Assembly (NCBI GenBank): GCA_041581135.1
Contig: JBFGCM010000138.1
Span: 1 to 5,718, forward strand
Reading direction: 5' to 3'
Source of the DNA: JBFGCM01 sp041581135
GTDB lineage: Bacteria; Actinomycetota; Acidimicrobiia; Spongiisociales; UBA5794
Length of the DNA: 5,718 bases
Shown here: positions 1 through 4,466 of the stretch, piece after piece
Layout of the letters: each line of letters starts with the position of its first letter
How positions within the stretch are numbered: position 1 is the stretch's first letter
The notes under the pieces: generated by a model
Database searches by the model: none
What the model was told of the DNA's origin: nothing
The model's input: only the letters and a program-made list of their open reading frames with translations
Program-made: the position numbers and the translations under genes

Positions 1-20
1 AAGCGCCGCACACGGATGCA

Positions 21-44
21 CCGGGGCACCTTCGGGTGCCCCGG
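21..44. terminator. Stable UUCG-tetraloop hairpin, probable terminator of a gene to the left
   Basis: A perfect 10-bp stem (CCGGGGCACC at 21-30 paired with GGTGCCCCGG at 35-44) closes on the loop TTCG at 31-34. As RNA this is the C(UUCG)G tetraloop, one of the most stable hairpin loops known. No T-run follows on either strand, which is common for terminators in GC-rich actinobacteria. No coding frame can be recognised beside it, so I infer that it ends a plus-strand gene lying just outside the left edge. A structural role for an mRNA 3' end facing the other way is possible. Confidence 0.55.
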
Positions 45-336
45 TCGACCCGCAGCATCGCCATTCACCGCCGGGCACGGCCAACAACGAGAGCAGCACA
101 CGACCCGCCTCGCGGCTTCTTCCGGCCTACCCGGTGGCGCACAGATCACTCCGCGCCGATCACAGGCTGAGCGCACTCCGTTCCGCTCATAGCCGGCATT
201 AGCGCGCACTCGGAAGGCGACGCTGAGCGGCTACCCGCAGGGTCCGGGCTGGACTGCCCAGCCGAGTTCGCCAAGGACCCCGAGTGTCAACAACCCCTGG
301 AGCGGTGGACAACCAGCTTCTCGGAGACGGCGACGA
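45..336. other. Non-coding stretch without a recognisable gene
   Basis: None of the six frames shows a protein that looks like a real family member. The plus-strand frames open at the left edge carry Arg/Pro/Ser-rich translations typical of shadow reading in GC-rich DNA. A short inverted repeat, GGCTGG at 247-252 with CCAGCC at 258-263 around a 5-nt loop, lies about 75 bp beyond the stop codon of the minus-strand gene ending at 337. It could be a weak terminator for that gene, but a 6-bp GC stem is expected by chance at this composition. I see no tRNA, no promoter with both boxes and no longer repeat. Confidence 0.45.
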
Positions 337-1122
337 TCAGCCGAATCGCTGTTCTTCAACTGGGATTGGCTGCCTGCCCGGGCACGACTCGGGGCGGCAC
401 GGTTCGATGAGCGCACGTTGATACGTGGAGCGCCAGAAGACTTGAGCCTTGATGAGCCACAACAGGCCGACCGTGCTGAGCAGGTGGCTTACGCCGAGAG
501 TGAGTGGAAGCACGAGCAGCCACGCCGTCACCTTGAGTAATCCGTGGGCAGACGTGTTGTCGATCGCTCCTGCAGCGAGGCCCAGACCGACGAGTAGCCA
601 GAAGGCCAGTGACCAGAATACGGCCATCGACTCATGAGCGCCCTGGCCAAGAATGGCGTTCTCTGCGAAAGCGATTGCATCCCGGGCCTCCCTGATCGCC
701 TCGTTCGCTCGCCGCGTCACGGCATCGGCAGCCGCTGCCTTGGCAGCGGGCCCCTCGTACCCGGCGCCAGCTTCGAGTGACGAGGCCGATCTGAGTTGCG
801 CACGGAGTTCTCTCATGCGGTCCCTCTCGATGGGGTGGGGACGTGCGAAGAAGCGTCCGAACGTGGCTCGCCAGAACCTTCGACTTGCCGCCACGGCCGT
901 CTCAGCTGCAGCAAGGTGCTGTGCGGCTCTGAGGACCGCGGTGACTTCCTGCAGCGTGACGTCGGCAACTGCGTCGTTGAGGAATTGCTGCCGCTCAGCG
1001 TCCCAAGGGGCCCACCGTGTGTCTCGCTTGACCTTTTCCCAGACCTCAGGATTGTGAGCAAGGGCCTTCCGAAGAGAGTCGCGCTGGAACGATCCACTCT
1101 CCATGCTCTGGTGATACGCCAT
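337..1122 (-). CDS. C-terminal half of a frameshifted TPR-membrane protein (membrane region, unknown function)
   Basis: The 261-residue reading from the ATG at 1122 begins with what looks like the end of a TPR unit (LRKALAHNPEVWEKVK, residues 18-33). An Ala/Arg/Glu-rich helical stretch follows, with possible coiled coil around 126-158. A hydrophobic region comes next: one membrane segment at about 166-186 and a long one at about 195-226 that could be one or two passes. The tail is Pro/Glu/Arg-rich. The frame stays open upstream to 1368, but translation there is low-complexity (PPPPF, Ser/Thr-rich) and overlaps the TPR half in another frame. The ATG at 1122 has no Shine-Dalgarno sequence at normal spacing. 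I therefore read this as the downstream part of the gene starting at 1513, separated from it by a one-base frameshift near 1135. I do not recognise the membrane domain and assign no function. The stop is TGA at 339-337. Confidence 0.6.
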   Translation of the reverse strand: MAYHQSMESGSFQRDSLRKALAHNPEVWEKVKRDTRWAPWDAERQQFLNDAVADVTLQEVTAVLRAAQHLAAAETAVAASRRFWRATFGRFFARPHPIERDRMRELRAQLRSASSLEAGAGYEGPAAKAAAADAVTRRANEAIREARDAIAFAENAILGQGAHESMAVFWSLAFWLLVGLGLAAGAIDNTSAHGLLKVTAWLLVLPLTLGVSHLLSTVGLLWLIKAQVFWRSTYQRALIEPCRPESCPGRQPIPVEEQRFG

Positions 1123-1513
1123 GTAGTACCAGCTTCGGCTCCAGGTCGGCTCGTAGAGCGTTTGCTTCGTCGAAAAAGGCGGCGGCGGTGCGATGATCGC
1201 CTCGCTCGGCTGCCAGCCCGAGCCGCTGGAGGACGTGGGCCCGGCTGTTGTCGCTCGGCTCGTGCTGCAGGCACTTCTCGTACTGCTCCTCGGCGGCGAG
1301 CCCGTCATCTTGTATCCAATGACACTCGCCGAGCCACATATAGGGATCAGGGTCGAGGGGGTACGCACGAATCGACCTTATGAACTGCTGCGCCGCCTCC
1401 TCAAACTGGCCTCGGTCGTATAGCTCTCGGCCGATGTCGTATGCAACCCTGCTGGTCGCCCGTGCCGAGACAAGCTCCTCCCCCTTCTTCGTGAATGCCT
1501 CGATCCAGTCCAT
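1046..1513 (-). CDS. N-terminal half of the same gene: TPR-repeat protein
   Basis: This frame starts with ATG at 1513, behind the strong Shine-Dalgarno GGAGGAG (1525-1519) at 5-nt spacing. It encodes three TPR-like helical pairs: residues about 22-55 (includes GRELYDRGQFEEAAQQF), 56-88 (includes AAEEQYEKCLQHEPSD) and 90-126 (includes AAAFFDEANALRADLEP). TPRs are protein-interaction scaffolds; the partner is unknown. After P126 the translation (KLVLHGVSPEHGEW onward) no longer looks like TPR. In the next frame it reads SWYYMAYHQSMESG followed by a TPR-like LRKALAHNPEVWEKV. Skipping one base of the AA at 1135-1134 would join residues 1-126 to 265 residues of the downstream frame, giving about 391 residues. 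The 155-residue product as it stands is probably a truncated form, unless the shift is a sequencing error. No signal peptide is seen at the N terminus. Confidence 0.65.
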   Translation of the reverse strand: MDWIEAFTKKGEELVSARATSRVAYDIGRELYDRGQFEEAAQQFIRSIRAYPLDPDPYMWLGECHWIQDDGLAAEEQYEKCLQHEPSDNSRAHVLQRLGLAAERGDHRTAAAFFDEANALRADLEPKLVLHGVSPEHGEWIVPARLSSEGPCSQS

Positions 1514-1515
1514 CT

Positions 1516-1536
1516 GCTCTCCTCCGTTAGGAGAGC
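1516..1536 (-). promoter_or_regulatory. Hairpin that hides the TPR gene's ribosome binding site
   Basis: On the minus strand an 8-bp perfect stem forms between GCTCTCCT (1536-1529) and AGGAGAGC (1523-1516), with a 5-nt loop. The second arm contains most of the Shine-Dalgarno sequence GGAGGAG (1525-1519), and the ATG at 1513 follows 2 nt after the stem. In the mRNA this would hold the ribosome binding site in a paired state. The pairing is visible in the sequence; a role in limiting or regulating translation is inferred. No larger riboswitch-like fold is apparent. Confidence 0.5.
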
Positions 1537-1604
1537 GCTTTCGTGGCCGTCACGAGACGCCGGAAGGTTCGGATCAGTGTTTCTGTTCTATCCCGGCGGC
1601 TCCA

Positions 1605-1631
1605 CGCGGACCCGCCTACGGCGGGTCCGCG
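1605..1631. repeat. Perfect 12-bp inverted repeat in the divergent intergenic region
   Basis: CGCGGACCCGCC (1605-1616) and GGCGGGTCCGCG (1620-1631) are exact reverse complements around the 3-nt loop TAC. The element lies between two divergent genes, about 90 bp from the TPR start and about 120 bp from the dehydratase start, where a simple gene-end terminator is not expected. It has no T-run on either side. It could be an insulating bidirectional terminator, a hairpin in a 5' leader, a dyad operator or a copy of a dispersed palindromic repeat. The window shows no second copy. Confidence 0.5.
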
Positions 1632-1681
1632 AGCCCAGCCTTCTCGGCGGCGCGCCCTCTTCTCCGGCTTATGGCAACGAG

Positions 1682-1712
1682 CGGGCGAAGCGATCTGGCA
1701 GCCGGGCGAAGC
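1682..1712 (+). promoter_or_regulatory. Tandem 10-bp direct repeat at 21-bp spacing, possible activator or repressor site
   Basis: CGGGCGAAGC occurs at 1682-1691 and again at 1703-1712, so the copies are 21 bp apart, two helical turns. If transcription starts at the dehydratase start codon (1753), the copies lie at about -71 to -62 and -50 to -41, a usual place for an activator binding as adjacent dimers. The repeat is seen directly; the regulatory role is a guess, and short GC-rich repeats can arise by chance. Confidence 0.3.
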
Positions 1713-1740
1713 CGGACGATGTGGCATCTCTTCGTTGCGG

Positions 1741-1746
1741 TACCGT
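1741..1746 (+). promoter_or_regulatory. Putative leaderless -10 box for the dehydratase
   Basis: TACCGT fits the actinobacterial -10 pattern TANNNT and ends 6 nt before the ATG at 1753, the arrangement seen when transcription begins at the start codon. No Shine-Dalgarno sequence precedes this ATG, which supports a leaderless message. A good -35 box is not visible 16-18 bp upstream, so the call rests on the -10 position alone. Confidence 0.4.
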
Positions 1747-1752
1747 CCTTCG

Positions 1753-2679
1753 ATGATCAGCCGCCATGACATCGAACGGACCTACGCGGTCATCCGGCCA
1801 TACGTCCGACGCACCCCGGTCGTCGAGATCGATCCGCAGGACCTCGGTGTCACGGCAGGGCGGGTGACGCTCAAGCTCGAGTACCTCCAGCACGCCGGCT
1901 CGTTCAAGGCGCGGGGTGCCTTCGCCAACCTGCTGCTGCGCGAGATCGGCACCGCCGGGGTCGCTGCCGCATCGGGGGGTAACCACGGTGCCGCCGTGGC
2001 CTCTGCCGCCCGCCGGCTGGGGGTGCCGGCGCACATCTTCGTTCCTTCCGTCTCTCCCCGGGCCAAAGTGGACCGGATTCGGAACAGCGGCGCCGAGTTG
2101 GTGATCGCAGGAGACCGCTACGACGACGCCCTCCGGGCGTGTGCCGCCTTCGTGGCCGACAGCGACACCACCGACATCCACGCCTTCGATCAGCCAGAGA
2201 CCATCCTCGGGCAGGGGACGGTGGGGCTGGAGTTCGAAGATCAGGCCCCGGGACTGGACACCCTGCTCGTAGCCGTAGGTGGGGGTGGTCTGATCGCCGG
2301 AATCGCAGCGTGGTACGAAGGCCGGGTCCGTGTGATCGGTGTGGAGCCGAGACGGTCACCCACGCTCACTCGTGCACTCGAGGCCGGTGAGCCGGTCGAT
2401 GCGCCGGCAGATGGCGTCGCCGCCGACTCGTTGGCACCTCGCCGCGTCGGCGATCTCGTGCTGCCCATCGCCCAGCAGCACGTGGCCGACATGATCCTGG
2501 TCGACGACGACGACATCCTGGCGGCGCAGGAGACCCTGTGGTCGGCCGCCAGGGTGCTCGCCGAACTCGGTGGGGCCACTGCAGCGGCGGCCCTGCTGTC
2601 GGGCCGATATGTACCCGGACCGGACGAACACGTCGGAGTAGTGGTCAGCGGGGCCAACACGGACATCGTGGACATGTGA
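1753..2679 (+). CDS. PLP-dependent serine/threonine dehydratase (short form without ACT domain)
   Basis: This 308-residue fold-type II PLP enzyme is of the serine/threonine dehydratase family, cytoplasmic. Such enzymes deaminate L-threonine or L-serine to 2-oxobutyrate or pyruvate and ammonia. K52 in GSFKARGA (49-56) is the expected Schiff-base lysine. SGGNHG (74-79) matches the Asn loop, usually S-G-N-H-A, here in a variant with an extra Gly and with Gly for Ala. GQGTVGLE (153-160) is a family signature, GGGGLIAG (176-183) binds the cofactor phosphate, and SGANTD (299-304) lies near the pyridine nitrogen. The protein ends right after the catalytic domain, so it lacks the C-terminal ACT domain of biosynthetic, isoleucine-inhibited IlvA and looks more like catabolic or broad-specificity enzymes. 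Serine racemase or hydroxyaspartate dehydratase activity cannot be excluded. The ATG at 1753 is chosen because similarity to the family begins there; the frame is open to 1543, but that part crosses a palindrome and looks non-coding. Confidence 0.88.
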   Translation: MISRHDIERTYAVIRPYVRRTPVVEIDPQDLGVTAGRVTLKLEYLQHAGSFKARGAFANLLLREIGTAGVAAASGGNHGAAVASAARRLGVPAHIFVPSVSPRAKVDRIRNSGAELVIAGDRYDDALRACAAFVADSDTTDIHAFDQPETILGQGTVGLEFEDQAPGLDTLLVAVGGGGLIAGIAAWYEGRVRVIGVEPRRSPTLTRALEAGEPVDAPADGVAADSLAPRRVGDLVLPIAQQHVADMILVDDDDILAAQETLWSAARVLAELGGATAAAALLSGRYVPGPDEHVGVVVSGANTDIVDM

Positions 2680-2697
2680 ACTGGACCGCCCGTCGGC

Positions 2698-2703
2698 AAG
2701 AAT
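2698..2703 (+). promoter_or_regulatory. Weak -10-like hexamer before the malonyl-CoA decarboxylase remnant
   Basis: AAGAAT matches TATAAT at 4 of 6 positions and ends 6 nt before the GTG at 2710, the same spacing as the boxes before the dehydratase and pirin starts. It lacks the usual first T. It may be a fossil promoter of the degraded gene, or chance; the gene could equally have been read through from the dehydratase 30 nt upstream. Confidence 0.2.
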
Positions 2704-2709
2704 GGCCTC

Positions 2710-3310
2710 GTGACGAGCCTCTTCGATCGAGCTATTGGCCGCGTCCGGCGGGCGTTCTCGCGAGACTCCCAGCTCGGTGATCTTCCCGGCGGGATCATGC
2801 CGGACCTGTCCGACCCGGCTCCGATGCGCCACTTGGTGGATCGCAGCCTCACCCAGACGAGCGCCGTCATGGCACGATCGACTGCTGCCGAGATCGGAGA
2901 TGTCTACCTCGGATTGAGCGACGCCGGCAAGCGGCGCTTTCTGCATCTGCTCGCCGATGAGTATCTGGCCGATGAGGCCGCCACCGCTGCTGCCATGTCG
3001 CGACTTTCTTGCTCCCGAGGCCGTGGAGCCGTACAAGGACCACCTGCTGCGATGGTGCGCCAGGTACCTGCTCGAAGCCAAAGGCGCCAACGGCCGAGCG
3101 CACGATCGAGTCGAGCATTTCCACCTGAGCAACGGAGCACGCATGGGCAGGGTCAATTGGATGGCCAATCCCTCCGACTTCGGCATGGAACGCTCTTTCG
3201 GCATGATGGTCAACTACCGCTACGACCTGCGGTACATCGCCGCCAACCACGAGGCCCATGTCGCCACGGGCGAGGTAGCACACTCGGCCGCGGTCCCGGA
3301 CCTGCTCTGA
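2710..3310 (+). pseudogene. Malonyl-CoA decarboxylase remnant: internal deletion plus frame change
   Basis: Two pieces of malonyl-CoA decarboxylase (MCD; malonyl-CoA to acetyl-CoA and CO2) lie head to tail in different frames. From the GTG at 2710 the first frame gives about 97 residues matching the family's helical N-terminal domain (LSDAGKRRFLHLLADEYLAD, residues 69-88). Near 2990-3005 the matching frame changes. The next frame gives the C terminus: DFLAPEAVEPYKDHLLRWCA, then HFHLSNGAR, RVNWMANPSDFG, MMVNYRYDL and ANHEAH, ending at TGA 3308-3310. Bacterial MCDs are roughly 420-460 residues; here only about 200 codons remain. The missing part is the acetyltransferase-like core, including the SISN-type motif with the family's catalytic Ser; the catalytic His in FHLxNGA remains. 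No active decarboxylase can be made. The first frame happens to stay open into the pirin gene, but that extension is meaningless. An assembly deletion would look the same. Confidence 0.82.
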
Positions 3311-3362
3311 CGCGCTCGTTGACCCGCCACCAGTTCGGTCCTCTACAGCATCTGTGCGTGCC

Positions 3363-3368
3363 TACCAT
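3363..3368 (+). promoter_or_regulatory. Putative leaderless -10 box for the pirin gene
   Basis: TACCAT fits TANNNT and ends 6 nt before the ATG at 3375, the same geometry as TACCGT before the dehydratase. No Shine-Dalgarno sequence lies between the previous stop (3310) and this ATG. A TTGACC at 3319-3324 is too far away to be its -35 box but could pair with a TACAGC-like hexamer near 3344. The box also favours the ATG at 3375 over the in-frame GTG at 3354. Confidence 0.4.
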
Positions 3369-3374
3369 TCCGCC

Positions 3375-4388
3375 ATGGCGATACTCGAAACCGTCGAGCT
3401 CGGGTTTCCCTGGACCGGGCTCGATCCATTCATCTTCACCGTCCACCACGTCGATCACTATCCGGCCGGCAACGATCTGCTGGGGCCCGTGGCGCCGCTG
3501 CACGGGCGCCGCATCGGCTCCGACTTCTCGTACCTCGATGGTTGGAGCATGTACCACGGTGACGTGGTGCCCGGATTCCCCCAACACCCGCACCGGGGAT
3601 TCGAGACGGTCACCGTGGTGCGCCGGGGCTACGTCGATCACTCCGATTCGTTGGGCGCCACGGCGCGCTACGGCGGGGGGGACGTGCAGTGGCTCACCAC
3701 CGGGTCGGGGATCATGCATGCCGAGATGTTCCCGCTGCTCGACCCGGACGGCGCGAACCCGCTCGAGCTGTTCCAGATCTGGCTGAACCTGCCGCCCTCC
3801 CACAAGATGGTCCCGGCCTACTTCTCGATGCTGTGGAGCGAAGAGATTCCCACCATCGAGCCGGCGCCCGGTGTCGGCGTCGATGTCATCGCCGGCACGA
3901 TCGACGAGACCACGGCCCCACCTGCGCCGCCGGACTCGTGGGCCTCGCAGCCCGGCTCCCACCTCGGGATCTGGCTGATTCGGCTCGCTCCGGATGCCAC
4001 CTGGGACCTTCCGCTCTCTCCGGGCACGGTCAACCGCATGCTGCATCTCTTCGATGGCGACGACGTTGCGGTGGCGGGCTCCAGGATCGGTGAAGGTACG
4101 GGCGTGCACCTTCGGCCCGACGCCGGCGTGACGCTGCGCAACCACGGAGGCCCTGCCGAGTTCCTGTTGCTCCAGGGCGAGCCCATCCGAGCCCCGGTGT
4201 TCCAGATGGGACCGTTCGTGATGAACTCGGCTGACGAGCTGCGCCAGGCCGTGGAGGACTATCGCCGCACCGAGTTCGGCGGCTGGCCCTGGCCGACCCG
4301 CAGTCCGGTGCACCCACGCGCGGAGGGCCGGTTTGCCCTCCACGCCGACGGCAAAGTGGAGCATCGGGAGATGCAGCCGGCGAGCTGA
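3375..4388 (+). CDS. Pirin-family bicupin protein
   Basis: This 337-residue protein has the two-cupin pirin fold. The N-terminal cupin carries the metal-site motif HPHRGFET (71-78, His71 and His73) and a second pair in GSGIMHAEM (110-118, His115 and Glu117). These are the equivalents of the Fe-binding three-His-one-Glu set. The second cupin ends with FLLLQGEPI and QMGPFVMNSADELRQAVEDY (277-296), the typical pirin C terminus. Pirins are cytoplasmic; some have quercetin 2,3-dioxygenase activity and others act as redox-sensing partners of transcription factors or metabolic enzymes, so the substrate cannot be read from the sequence. The bacterial length is usually about 230-300 residues; this one is at the long end, with an Ala/Pro-rich insert around 160-195. 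The ATG at 3375 is preferred because a -10-like box precedes it; a GTG at 3354 would add seven residues. It stands alone after the decarboxylase remnant and converges on the next gene. Confidence 0.92.
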   Translation: MAILETVELGFPWTGLDPFIFTVHHVDHYPAGNDLLGPVAPLHGRRIGSDFSYLDGWSMYHGDVVPGFPQHPHRGFETVTVVRRGYVDHSDSLGATARYGGGDVQWLTTGSGIMHAEMFPLLDPDGANPLELFQIWLNLPPSHKMVPAYFSMLWSEEIPTIEPAPGVGVDVIAGTIDETTAPPAPPDSWASQPGSHLGIWLIRLAPDATWDLPLSPGTVNRMLHLFDGDDVAVAGSRIGEGTGVHLRPDAGVTLRNHGGPAEFLLLQGEPIRAPVFQMGPFVMNSADELRQAVEDYRRTEFGGWPWPTRSPVHPRAEGRFALHADGKVEHREMQPAS

Positions 4389-4415
4389 GCGGGCATTCGG
4401 TCGATGACCACATGA

Positions 4416-4445
4416 CGACGGGCCCGGCCGAAACCGGGCCCGTCG
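4416..4445. terminator. Bidirectional terminator between convergent genes
   Basis: A perfect 12-bp stem, CGACGGGCCCGG (4416-4427) with CCGGGCCCGTCG (4434-4445), encloses a 6-nt loop, CCGAAA. It begins 27 bp after the pirin stop (4388) and ends 21 bp before the stop of the opposing gene (4467), so it can end both messages. There is no T-run, as is usual in GC-rich actinobacteria. Confidence 0.8.
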
Positions 4446-4466
4446 AGCTCCTGGCCCTCGATTCGG

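Noticed and set aside
231..416. Small minus-strand frame of 61 residues beyond and overlapping the membrane-domain gene
   Set aside because: Low-complexity Arg/Ser/Ala composition, no ribosome binding site, and it overlaps the better-supported gene end at 337.
1543..1752. 70-residue N-terminal extension of the dehydratase
   Set aside because: The extension is Arg-rich, crosses the perfect palindrome at 1605-1631 and has no family counterpart; the family similarity begins at the ATG at 1753.
2241..3213. Antisense frames across the dehydratase and decarboxylase remnant
   Set aside because: They overlap well-recognised sense proteins, and their translations are Ser/Arg/Pro-rich without motifs.
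3354..3374. GTG at 3354 as the pirin start
   Set aside because: It is possible, but it adds only seven unconserved-looking residues, has no Shine-Dalgarno sequence and would place the -10-like TACCAT inside the coding region.
2710..3786. One long 358-residue plus-strand frame running from the decarboxylase remnant into the pirin gene
   Set aside because: After about residue 97 the translation turns Arg/Pro/Ser-rich and loses all family similarity, while the other frame continues the decarboxylase and then pirin begins. The openness is a GC-rich artefact.
3210..4364. A 384-residue antisense frame across the pirin gene
   Set aside because: It mirrors the third-position bias of the pirin gene, has an Arg/Gly/Val/His-rich composition and no recognisable domain.
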